25,887 nt of DNA from an uncultured Collinsella sp. (lineage in GTDB: Bacteria > Actinomycetota > Coriobacteriia > Coriobacteriales > Coriobacteriaceae). Of this stretch, positions 15,414 to 22,532 are shown piece by piece; position 1 is the first letter of the stretch, and every line of letters begins with the position of its first letter. The translations under genes were made by a program, and so were the position numbers. The notes under the pieces were generated by a model that was not told the origin of the DNA, searched no databases, and saw nothing but the letters and a program-made list of their open reading frames with translations. Where the stretch lies: NCBI GenBank assembly GCA_900542555.1, contig UQNU01000031.1, forward strand, positions 1 to 25,887. Reading direction: 5' to 3'.

Positions 15414-15890
15414 CTATCCGATCCTCATGAGGCAGCTGCCAAACTCCACGAGGTCGCCGTCGGCCACGCAGATCTCGAGCACCTCGCCATCCGCCTCTGC
15501 CGTCACCTCGTTGAGAACCTTCATGGCCTCGATGATGCAGAGGGTCTCGCCGGCCTTGACCTTGGAGCCCACGCGCACAAACGGTTCGTCGCCCGGCGCC
15601 GGGGCAGCATAGAAAACGCCGACCATGGGAGCGGTCACCTCGGTGCCCTTAGGCTCCGGTGCGGCGGCAGGCGCCTGCGCGGCGAGCTCCGGCGCGGCGG
15701 CAGGCGCGACTGTGGGAGCTGCAACTGGAGCGGCCATAGCGCTCGGCATGGGCATGGGCACGGCAACCGGCTGTGCGGCGCTCGCGCGCTCGAGTTCGAC
15801 CGCGGTGCCATCGGGCTCCTCAACGCGCACGCGCGTGAGGCCGCGGTCCTCCATAACATCGGCTATCTCGGCAAGTCTTTTGGAATCCAT
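15414..15890 (-). CDS. accB: Biotin carboxyl carrier protein of acetyl-CoA carboxylase
   Basis: This 158-residue protein carries biotin for acetyl-CoA carboxylase. An N-terminal segment of about 38 residues is followed by a long Ala/Pro-rich linker (about 39-80) and the C-terminal biotinyl domain. The biotin lysine is Lys124 in I-E-A-M-K-V-L-N-E-V. Valine follows the lysine, where methionine is most common. The GAGGAG ribosome binding site overlaps the end of fabF, and the start codon is 3 bases after the fabF stop. BirA, the ligase that would biotinylate it, is encoded divergently from the operon start. Confidence 0.97.
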   Translation of the reverse strand: MDSKRLAEIADVMEDRGLTRVRVEEPDGTAVELERASAAQPVAVPMPMPSAMAAPVAAPTVAPAAAPELAAQAPAAAPEPKGTEVTAPMVGVFYAAPAPGDEPFVRVGSKVKAGETLCIIEAMKVLNEVTAEADGEVLEICVADGDLVEFGSCLMRIG

Positions 15891-15893
15891 GCT

Positions 15894-17141
15894 CTAGCTC
15901 CTCGTATATCTACGCAGCGCGATGGCGGCGTTGTGTCCGCCAAAGCCCAGGTTGGTCGAAAGCGCCCAGGTAAGGTCGGCGCGAACCGCGCGATTGGGCG
16001 TGTAGTCAAGATCGCAGGCGGGATCGGGCGTGTGGTAGTTAATGGTCGGGGGCACCACGCCCTGCTCGAGCGCCATGGCACATGCCATGACCTCGATGGC
16101 GCCCGTGGCACCGATCATATGGCCGGTCATCGACTTGGTCGACGAGACATGTGCAGCGCGCGCCGCATCCTCGCCGAGCGCTCGCTTGATGCCCGCCGTC
16201 TCGGACGAATCGTTGAGCTTGGTCGAGGTGCCGTGAGCGTTGATGTAGAGGCCCTCGGAAGGCTTAACGTCGCCCTCGGCCACCGCCAGCGATATCGCAC
16301 GGGCGATGCCTGCCGCGTCCGGGTCGGGACTCGTGATGTGGTAGGCATCATCGGTGTTGCCGTAACCCACGACCTCGGCATAAATGTGCGCACCGCGCGC
16401 CTGCGCATGCTCCATGCTCTCGAGTGCCAGCACGCAGGCGCCCTCGCCCATCACAAAGCCGTCGCGGTCTGCATCGAACGGGCGGCAAGCCGTCGCGGGA
16501 TCGGGGTTGGTGGTCAATGCGCGGCAGGACGTAAAGCCCGCAACGGCATCGGGGATGATTGCGGCCTCGGCACCGCCGGCGAGAATCGCATCGGCATAGC
16601 CATGCTTGATAGCGCGGAACGCCTCGCCCACGGCATGGGCCGAGGTCGCGCACGCGGTCACCACGGGCAGGGTCGGGCCCTTTGCCTTGTGGCGGATTGC
16701 GATATTGCCCGATGCCATGTTGGGGATCATCATCGCGATCATATAGGGCGATGCGCGGCGGGGCCCACGTTCGGCAATCGTATGGACGTTGTCGACGAGC
16801 GTCGTCATGCCGCCCACGCCTGAACCCACGTAGACGCCCAGGCGCTCGCGATCGATGGCGCCTTCGACATCAAAGCCCGCATCGTGCATGGCTTCGTCCG
16901 AAGCCGCCATCGCAAACTGAACGCAGGGGTCGAGATGCTTGGCGTCACGCTTGCCAAAGTACTCGTTGCCGTCAAAGTCCTTGACCTCGGCCGCCACCTT
17001 GACGGCAAACGCATCGGTATCGAAGTGCGTGATCGGGCCGATGCCGCACGTGCCAGCGCACATTGCCGCCCAGGTGGCAAGCGCGGTGTTGCCGAGCGGC
17101 GATACGGCACCGATACCGGTGATTGCAACTCTCTGTTCCAT
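15894..17141 (-). CDS. fabF: 3-oxoacyl-ACP synthase II FabF
   Basis: This 415-residue condensing enzyme elongates acyl-ACP with malonyl-ACP. The Cys-His-His triad is Cys164 (VVTACATSAH), His303 (INAHGTSTKLND) and His341 (KSMTGHMIGATG). The C-terminus has the usual NLGFGGHNAA. The start at 17141 is chosen as the ATG best spaced from AGGAG; an ATG directly before it (17144) and an upstream TTG are alternatives. It is the only elongating condensing enzyme in the operon, so it may handle the whole elongation range. It lies 39 bp after fabG and 3 bp before accB. Confidence 0.97.
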   Translation of the reverse strand: MEQRVAITGIGAVSPLGNTALATWAAMCAGTCGIGPITHFDTDAFAVKVAAEVKDFDGNEYFGKRDAKHLDPCVQFAMAASDEAMHDAGFDVEGAIDRERLGVYVGSGVGGMTTLVDNVHTIAERGPRRASPYMIAMMIPNMASGNIAIRHKAKGPTLPVVTACATSAHAVGEAFRAIKHGYADAILAGGAEAAIIPDAVAGFTSCRALTTNPDPATACRPFDADRDGFVMGEGACVLALESMEHAQARGAHIYAEVVGYGNTDDAYHITSPDPDAAGIARAISLAVAEGDVKPSEGLYINAHGTSTKLNDSSETAGIKRALGEDAARAAHVSSTKSMTGHMIGATGAIEVMACAMALEQGVVPPTINYHTPDPACDLDYTPNRAVRADLTWALSTNLGFGGHNAAIALRRYTRS

Positions 17142-17180
17142 CATGGTCTCCTCATCCAAGCCGCTTACCCGGCTTGCTTT

Positions 17181-17954
17181 CTACATCGCCATTCCGCCGT
17201 CGACGCGTATGACTTCGCCCGTAATGTAGGCAGCCGCATCGCTCGCTAAAAAGCGCACCACGCCGGCCACTTCCTCGGGTTGCGCCATACGCTTAAGGGG
17301 AATCTGGTCCTCGGTGGCCGCACGCACCTTTTCCGAGAGCTTTGCCGTCATATCTGTCTCGACAAACCCGGGGGCGACCGCGTTCACTCGTACGCCGCGG
17401 GGTGCAAGCTCGCGCGCCACCGCCTTGGTCAGGCCAATCACGCCCGCCTTGGAGGCAGCGTAGTTAGCTTGCCCGGCATTGCCCATCAGGCCCACGACCG
17501 AGCTCATGTTGATGACGCAACCGCCGCGCTGGCGCATAAAGGTCTTGGTGAGCGCGCGCGTCGTGTTAAACGTTCCCTTGAGATTGACATCGAGCACGCG
17601 ATCGAAGGCGTCATCGCCCATGCGCATGAGCAGGCCATCGCGGGTGATGCCAGCGTTGTTGACGAGCGCCCAAATGGAGCCAAAGTCGTTGAGGACCGCT
17701 TCCACGCACGCGTTGACGGCAGCGGGGTCGGCCACGTCGCATTGATATGCGCGTGCCGCGGCGCCAGCCGCCTCGCAGGCTTCGCACGTCTCGCGCGCCG
17801 CATCGACGCTGCCGGCATAGACGACGGCGATATCGTAGCCATCCTCCGCCAGACAGATAGCGCAGGCGCGGCCGATACCCCGCGAGCCGCCCGTGACCAG
17901 TGCCACGCGACGTGAGTCGTTGCGCTCGAGCGCGCCATTGTTCAAGTTGCCCAT
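17181..17954 (-). CDS. fabG: 3-oxoacyl-ACP reductase FabG
   Basis: This 257-residue short-chain dehydrogenase reduces 3-oxoacyl-ACP with NADPH. It has the Rossmann motif T-G-G-S-R-G-I-G near residues 21-28 and NNAG. The catalytic serine lies in INMSSVVG, and Tyr and Lys lie in ANYAASKAG. The C-terminal YITGEVIRVDGGMAM is typical. The N-terminus is about 14 residues longer than in E. coli FabG. The AAAGGA ribosome binding site supports the start at 17954. It lies between fabD and fabF. Confidence 0.97.
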   Translation of the reverse strand: MGNLNNGALERNDSRRVALVTGGSRGIGRACAICLAEDGYDIAVVYAGSVDAARETCEACEAAGAAARAYQCDVADPAAVNACVEAVLNDFGSIWALVNNAGITRDGLLMRMGDDAFDRVLDVNLKGTFNTTRALTKTFMRQRGGCVINMSSVVGLMGNAGQANYAASKAGVIGLTKAVARELAPRGVRVNAVAPGFVETDMTAKLSEKVRAATEDQIPLKRMAQPEEVAGVVRFLASDAAAYITGEVIRVDGGMAM

Positions 17955-17984
17955 GTCATTCCTTTCGGGTTACAGCCCTGTGGA

Positions 17985-18911
17985 CTATGCGAGCTCGTCG
18001 GCAATAGCTGCGACCTGCTCGGCCGTCTCGCACGAATACACACGAACGTCGCTCAACGTACGCTTGACCAGGCCGGACAGCGTTTTGCCGGGGCCGACCT
18101 CAATAAATGTGTCGATGCCTTGATCCTGCAGAGCATGCAGCGTATCGACCCAGCGCACGGCATGGCTCACCTGATTGGCCAAGACATCCGATGCCGTCTG
18201 GGGGTCCGCCGGATAGGGCGCCGCTGTCATATTTGCCAAAACAGGAATGAGCAACGGGGACGGCGCGTGACCGGCCTCAATATATGCGGCAAGGCCACAG
18301 GTCGCCTCGGCCATATAGGGGCTATGAAATGCACCCGACACCGCGACCTTCATGGCGCGGCCGCCAGCCTCTTTTACTAGGACGTCGAGCTCCTGCAGCG
18401 CCTCGGGCGCTCCGGCCACAACCGTCTGCTGCGGGCTGTTGTAGTTGACTGGCCAGCAGTCCTCGCCGGCCTGTTTTGCCAGGCCCTCGACTTGCGCCGC
18501 ATCGAGCTTGATGACGGCGCGCATGCCGCCCGGATGGCGCTCGGCAGCCGCGGCCATCAGCGCCGCGCGCTCGCACACAAGCCCAAAGCCCGCTCGCGTA
18601 TCGAACGCCCCCGCAAAGGTGAGCGCGGCGACCTCGCCCAGCGAGAATCCCGCACAGGCGGCAGGTACCACGCCGCGCTCACGCAGGGCGGCAGCCGCTG
18701 CCAGGTCGTGAACGAACACGCACGGCTGCGTGTTCTCGGTCTGCGAGAGCTCCTCCTTGGAGGCACTCCGGCACTGCTCGCTGGTCCCCGGGCGCACCTC
18801 GTCGGCAATGGTGAACACCTCGGCGGCCGCCGGCGATGTCTCGATCAGGTCGACGCCCATCGCGGGGTGTTGGGCACCCTGGCCGGCAAACAGAAACGCT
18901 ACGCTACCCAT
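17985..18911 (-). CDS. fabD: Malonyl-CoA:ACP transacylase FabD
   Basis: This 308-residue enzyme loads malonyl groups onto ACP. The active-site Ser90 lies in A-G-F-S-L-G-E, where E. coli has GHSLGE; phenylalanine replaces the neighbouring histidine, a position that varies in other bacterial FabDs. The catalytic histidine is in SGAFHSPYM, the substrate arginine in VCERAALM, and the C-terminus has EVGPGKTLSGL. The ATG overlaps the fabK coding end by 13 bases, indicating translational coupling. Confidence 0.97.
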   Translation of the reverse strand: MGSVAFLFAGQGAQHPAMGVDLIETSPAAAEVFTIADEVRPGTSEQCRSASKEELSQTENTQPCVFVHDLAAAAALRERGVVPAACAGFSLGEVAALTFAGAFDTRAGFGLVCERAALMAAAAERHPGGMRAVIKLDAAQVEGLAKQAGEDCWPVNYNSPQQTVVAGAPEALQELDVLVKEAGGRAMKVAVSGAFHSPYMAEATCGLAAYIEAGHAPSPLLIPVLANMTAAPYPADPQTASDVLANQVSHAVRWVDTLHALQDQGIDTFIEVGPGKTLSGLVKRTLSDVRVYSCETAEQVAAIADELA

Positions 18912-19843
18912 GCGGACGCACCCTTCAGGACGCGCTCGGCGCCATCGACCAGATCGTCAACGATTTCGCGTGCGCTCTGGCGCTCGCTAACCATGCCGGC
19001 AATCTGTCCACACAAAAACGAACCCTCTTCGTAATTGCCGTCCTTGGCGGCCTTGCGAAGGGCGCCCGTGCCCATGGCCCCGAGCTCCTCGACACTTACG
19101 CCCGCCGCCTCGCTCTTGGCGTAGGCGTTGGTGAAGGGGCTCTTGAGGGCGCGCACCGGATGTCCCGTCGAGCGGCCGGTCGCACGCGTCGAAGTGTCGT
19201 TGGCCTTCAGGACCATCTCCTTGTACTGCTCCGAGACGGTGCACTCATTTGCAACGAGAAAGCGCGTACCCACCTGGACGCCGGCAGCGCCCAGCATAAA
19301 GGCGGCCGCCACGCCACGGCCGTCGGCAATACCGCCGGCAGCCACTACGGGAATGTCGACCGCATCGACGACCTGCGGCACCAGTGCCATCGTCGAGGTC
19401 TCGCCAATATGGCCGCCCGATTCGGTGCCCTCGGCAACAACCGCTGTGGCTCCACGACGCGCCACGAGACGGGCGAGCGCCACCGAAGCCACAACGGGGA
19501 TGACCTTGATGCCCGCATCGTTCCAAGCTTTCATGTACTTGGTGGGATTACCGGCACCAGTCACCACAACGGGCACCTGCTCATCGATCACAACCTGTGC
19601 AACCTCGTCGGCAAACGGGCTCATGAGCATGACGTTAACGCCAAAGGGCTTATCCGTCTTGGTGCGCAGCTCATGAATCTGGTCGCGAAGCCAGTCGGCG
19701 TCGGCATTCATTGCCGCGATGATGCCTAGGCCGCCCGCCTCGGATACGGCCGATGCCAGTGAGGCGTCGGCAATCCAGGCCATGCCGCCCTGGAACACGG
19801 GCTTTTCGATGCCGAGCAGATCGCAGAGAGGAGTCTTGAGCAT
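18899..19843 (-). CDS. fabK: Enoyl-ACP reductase II FabK (FMN-dependent)
   Basis: This 314-residue flavoprotein of the nitronate monooxygenase/FabK fold reduces enoyl-ACP. Features are PVFQGGMAWIAD at the N-terminus, AEGTESGGHIGE with His145 matching the key histidine of S. pneumoniae FabK, and AAGGIADGRGVAAAFMLGA for FMN phosphate binding. Its place between acpP and fabD is the usual FabK context. No fabI is present in the window, so this is probably the main enoyl reductase; FabK enzymes are naturally insensitive to triclosan. The start lies 2 bp after the acpP stop, with a GGAG site inside acpP. Confidence 0.96.
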   Translation of the reverse strand: MLKTPLCDLLGIEKPVFQGGMAWIADASLASAVSEAGGLGIIAAMNADADWLRDQIHELRTKTDKPFGVNVMLMSPFADEVAQVVIDEQVPVVVTGAGNPTKYMKAWNDAGIKVIPVVASVALARLVARRGATAVVAEGTESGGHIGETSTMALVPQVVDAVDIPVVAAGGIADGRGVAAAFMLGAAGVQVGTRFLVANECTVSEQYKEMVLKANDTSTRATGRSTGHPVRALKSPFTNAYAKSEAAGVSVEELGAMGTGALRKAAKDGNYEEGSFLCGQIAGMVSERQSAREIVDDLVDGAERVLKGASAWVA

Positions 19844-19845
19844 CT

Positions 19846-20082
19846 CTACTTCTCCAATGCCGCCTCGACCGTATCGGCGAACTCGCCGACCGTCTTGGGG
19901 TTCTCCTCGGTATCAAGCTGGATGCCAAACTCGTCCTCAACGGCGACGAGAATCTCGACGGTACCCAGGCTGTCGAGGCCAATCTCCTCGAGCGTGGACT
20001 CGGGCTTCATCTCGACGTCGTCAAGGCCAGCGGTCTCGCGGATAACGTCGCAAACGCGCTCGAAGGTCTTCTGATCTGCCAT
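19846..20082 (-). CDS. acpP: Acyl carrier protein
   Basis: This 78-residue acidic protein carries the growing acyl chain on a phosphopantetheine arm. The attachment site is Ser38 in I-G-L-D-S-L-G-T-V-E. The start at 20082 follows AAAGGAGAACT at good spacing; the frame stays open upstream, but those codons overlap the ribosome binding site. Downstream, fabK begins 2 bp after the stop, indicating coupled translation. Confidence 0.97.
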   Translation of the reverse strand: MADQKTFERVCDVIRETAGLDDVEMKPESTLEEIGLDSLGTVEILVAVEDEFGIQLDTEENPKTVGEFADTVEAALEK

Positions 20083-20134
20083 GGTAGTTCTCCTTTGTTT
20101 GTGCCCTAGGGGCGTTTTCATTTCCTATGTGCGA

Positions 20135-21094
20135 CTACTTCCAACGAAGCAGATAGCCACCTATATCCAGACCGGCGCCAAATCCAACCAAGGCGATGGT
20201 GTCGCCTGTGTGAAGTGCACCGGCGTTTGCCAGCCGGTCGAGGGCAAGCGGAATGCATGCGCTCGAAATGTTGCCGGTCTCGCGCAACGTGCGAACCACG
20301 CGCTCGTCCGGCACGCCCAGGCGCTTGACCGCCTGGCTCAGGATTCGTTCGTTAGCCTGATGGAATACAAAATGATCGATGTCTTCGACCAAAATGCCCG
20401 CATCGATCGCAAGCTTATGGACCGTGTCGCAGATGGCGTTGACGCCGAACTTGAACACGCGGCGGCCATTCATGGACAGCACGCTCGCGCTATCTGCGGA
20501 AGCCTTAAACGGCGAGGTACCGACCAGACCGGGAACGCGCAACGTCTCGACGTCGGGCGCCGTCGAAAGCTCAACGGCAAGGGGGTTGTCTCCCCCAGCC
20601 TCTATCACAGCGGCGCCTGCCCCATCGCCAAAGAGCACGCAGGTGGCGCGGTCTGTCCAGTCAAGCGCGCGCGTCATCTGCTCGGCCGCAACGACAAGCG
20701 CATGCTCGGCTCGTCCTCGGGCGATATAGCCCTCGGCGACATCGAGCGCAAATACGAAGCCGGCGCAGGCCGCCGAGACATCGAAGGCAGGACACGTCGC
20801 GCCCAGACGCTCGGCTACGGCACACGCCTCGGCGGGAACAAGATGATCGCCCGTCGTCGTCGAGCAGACGATAAGATCCAGCTGGCTCGCATCGATTCCG
20901 GACGTCTGCAGCGCTTGCTCGCTTGCTGCCACGGCAAGGTCGTCGAGTGACTCGGTGGTGCAGACGTGGCGGCTCTTGATACCGGTGCGGGTAAAAATCC
21001 ACTCATCCGAGGTATCCAGGAACTCGGACAGTTCGTCGTTGGAAACGCTGCGCTCGGGAAGTGCCGAGCCCGTTCCCAGTATCGTGAAACCCAT
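20135..21094 (-). CDS. fabH: 3-oxoacyl-ACP synthase III FabH
   Basis: This 319-residue enzyme starts fatty acid synthesis by condensing an acyl-CoA with malonyl-ACP. The catalytic triad is Cys110 (DVSAACAGF), His245 (FVFHQANERI) and Asn275 (ETGNISSACIP), matching the Cys-His-Asn positions of E. coli FabH. The ATG at 21094 follows AAAGGAGG at ideal spacing. The frame stays open 43 codons upstream through the operators, but that part is not FabH-like. It is the first gene of the operon and is divergent from birA. Confidence 0.97.
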   Translation of the reverse strand: MGFTILGTGSALPERSVSNDELSEFLDTSDEWIFTRTGIKSRHVCTTESLDDLAVAASEQALQTSGIDASQLDLIVCSTTTGDHLVPAEACAVAERLGATCPAFDVSAACAGFVFALDVAEGYIARGRAEHALVVAAEQMTRALDWTDRATCVLFGDGAGAAVIEAGGDNPLAVELSTAPDVETLRVPGLVGTSPFKASADSASVLSMNGRRVFKFGVNAICDTVHKLAIDAGILVEDIDHFVFHQANERILSQAVKRLGVPDERVVRTLRETGNISSACIPLALDRLANAGALHTGDTIALVGFGAGLDIGGYLLRWK

Positions 21095-21112
21095 CACTAA
21101 CCTCCTTTGAGT

Positions 21113-21128
21113 TGTTGACGTGTTTACA
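21113..21128. promoter_or_regulatory. Downstream copy of a 16-bp fab operator
   Basis: TGTTGACGTGTTTACA differs by one base from the upstream copy at 21161-21176, 48 bp away. It lies between the predicted fabH transcription start (near 21133) and the ribosome binding site, a position where bound repressor would block transcription. Confidence 0.7.
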
Positions 21129-21139
21129 TCGACCAAGAG

Positions 21140-21168
21140 AGGATAGCGCATTTCAGTCATTGTTGACG
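21140..21168 (-). promoter_or_regulatory. Probable fabH operon promoter
   Basis: The minus-strand -10 TATCCT (21140-21145) is identical to the -10 of the rpsL promoter in this window. Seventeen bp upstream the -35 position reads CGTCAA, which is poor and lies inside the upstream operator copy. The assignment rests on the -10 and the operator layout. Confidence 0.5.
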
Positions 21169-21176
21169 TGTTAACA
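21161..21176. promoter_or_regulatory. Upstream copy of a 16-bp palindromic fab operator
   Basis: TGTTGACGTGTTAACA is an imperfect palindrome of form TGTTnACnnGTnAACA. It overlaps the -35 position of the fabH promoter and lies in the gap shared with birA. It does not resemble the E. coli FadR or Bacillus FapR sites as I recall them, so the repressor is unknown. Confidence 0.7.
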
Positions 21177-21270
21177 TTAAATTGTCCAAATGCGACAAAG
21201 GCTTCACATTGTGTCTGTCTCACAACACCATTGCGTTATTCACTTATTCATTAAGGAGGTAGCAGCCGTT

Positions 21271-22047
21271 ATGGATGCCCAATTAACGATAGTCGACGTA
21301 ACCGGATCGACCAACGATGACCTGCTCGAAGCAGGAAAACAAGGAGCGCCGCACGGCACAGGACTTGCCGCCCGGGCTCAGACAGCAGGACGCGGCCGGC
21401 GCGGCCACAAGTGGGATTCAACCGCCGGCAACCTATTGCTTTCGATTGTCCTGCGCCCATGCGTTAATCCTGCAAAGTTCTCTGGTCTTGCCGCCGTCAG
21501 CGGCCTAGCGGTGCTCGAGGCACTCGAAAAACAGGGTCTTGCAAACGAGATTGGCCTCAAATGGCCCAACGACCTGGTCGCGCGTGGACGCAAACTCGGC
21601 GGCATTCTGGTCGAGGCCGCACGCGATAACGAAGGCAACCCCTTTGCGGTCTGTGGCATCGGCGTTAACGTGAACTATGTGCCCGCGGAGGTTCCCGATG
21701 GCGGCCTGCCAGCAATCGGCCTGTCAGACCTCAACAAGAACGTTCCCGCCGTCGACATGCTCCTCGATGAGGTCTATCACGCAGTTATAGACGCTGTAGA
21801 TGCCTGGGCAGAGCGCCTCAACGCCAAGGAAGAAGACGCCGGTCCGCTCGCGCCCGTCCACGACGAATATATCGCTCACCTCAATTGGATCGGGAAGCAC
21901 GTTATCGCCCGCTCCCCCGCTGAGGACGAGCTGGCGCATGGCATCTTTAAAACGGTCGATGGCTTTGGTCGCGCGTGCATCGAAACGGAAGACGGCTTTC
22001 GATCCTTCCATTTTGAGGAGGCATCGCTGCGTCCCTTGAGCGAATAG
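21271..22047 (+). CDS. birA: Biotin-[acetyl-CoA-carboxylase] ligase, monofunctional BirA
   Basis: This 258-residue enzyme attaches biotin to AccB via biotinyl-5'-AMP. The biotin/ATP-binding loop G-R-G-R-R-G lies at residues 40-45 (E. coli: GRGRRG). It is followed by WDSTAGNLLLSIVLRP, LKWPNDL, GRKLGGILVE and GIGVNVN. The N-terminal DNA-binding domain of E. coli BirA is missing, so this is a group I ligase that should not act as a repressor. The ATG at 21271 follows AAGGAGG, though the 11-nt spacing is long. It is divergent from the fab operon that encodes its substrate. Confidence 0.96.
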   Translation: MDAQLTIVDVTGSTNDDLLEAGKQGAPHGTGLAARAQTAGRGRRGHKWDSTAGNLLLSIVLRPCVNPAKFSGLAAVSGLAVLEALEKQGLANEIGLKWPNDLVARGRKLGGILVEAARDNEGNPFAVCGIGVNVNYVPAEVPDGGLPAIGLSDLNKNVPAVDMLLDEVYHAVIDAVDAWAERLNAKEEDAGPLAPVHDEYIAHLNWIGKHVIARSPAEDELAHGIFKTVDGFGRACIETEDGFRSFHFEEASLRPLSE

Positions 22048-22106
22048 GGCGCCGCAACCACCTACTCGGCAGCATTACCCGGCAGTCCAAACCATCATTC
22101 AAAACA

Positions 22107-22143
22107 AAAGGGCCCCGCCACCGAAACGGCAGCGAGGCCCTTT
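22107..22143. terminator. Terminator between birA and rpsJ
   Basis: The stem AAAGGGCC/GGCCCTTT contains further pairing with a CCGAAACGGC tip. On the minus strand it is followed by TGTTTTG, giving a good terminator for the rpsJ end. On the plus strand it can also end birA. It lies between the two convergent stop codons. Confidence 0.85.
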
Positions 22144-22162
22144 AAGCTATGAGCGATATCGC

Positions 22163-22471
22163 TTAGAGCTTGATGTCGATGTCGACGCCAGCGGGGAGGT
22201 CGAGACGCATGAGCGAATCAACGGTGCCCGAGGTGGGGTCGAGGATGTCGATGAGGCGCTTGTGGGTGCGCATCTCGAACTGCTCACGGGAGTCCTTGTT
22301 CACGTGCGGCGAGCGGATAACCGTGTACAGGTTGCGCTCGGTGGGCAGGGGGACAGGACCGGAAACGCGAGCGCCGGTCTTCTGAGCGGTCTCGACGATG
22401 AGCTTCGCGGACTGATCGACGACCTCGTGATCATAGCCCTTGAGGCGAATGCGGATCTTCTGGGTAGCCAA
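22163..22471 (-). CDS. rpsJ: Small ribosomal subunit protein S10
   Basis: This 102-residue protein is S10 of the 30S subunit, also a NusB partner in antitermination. It shows QKIRIRLKGYDHEVVDQSA, GPVPLPTERNLYTVIRSPHVNKDSREQFEMRTHKR and LPAGVDIDIKL, all standard. The start codon is TTG, preceded by a strong GGAGG at 6 nt. It follows fusA by 61 bp and is itself followed by a terminator. It is therefore cut off from the rplC-rplD genes it heads in many bacteria. Confidence 0.98.
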   Translation of the reverse strand: MATQKIRIRLKGYDHEVVDQSAKLIVETAQKTGARVSGPVPLPTERNLYTVIRSPHVNKDSREQFEMRTHKRLIDILDPTSGTVDSLMRLDLPAGVDIDIKL

Positions 22472-22532
22472 CTTAAACCTCCAAAGAGTGCGAGAGATGT
22501 TCTCGCAGGATTACGTAACAGGGAGCTCGAAC

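Noticed and set aside
21095..21223. N-terminal extension of fabH by 43 codons
   Set aside because: It runs through the repeated operators and promoter, and the canonical MGFTILGTGS start has an ideal Shine-Dalgarno sequence.
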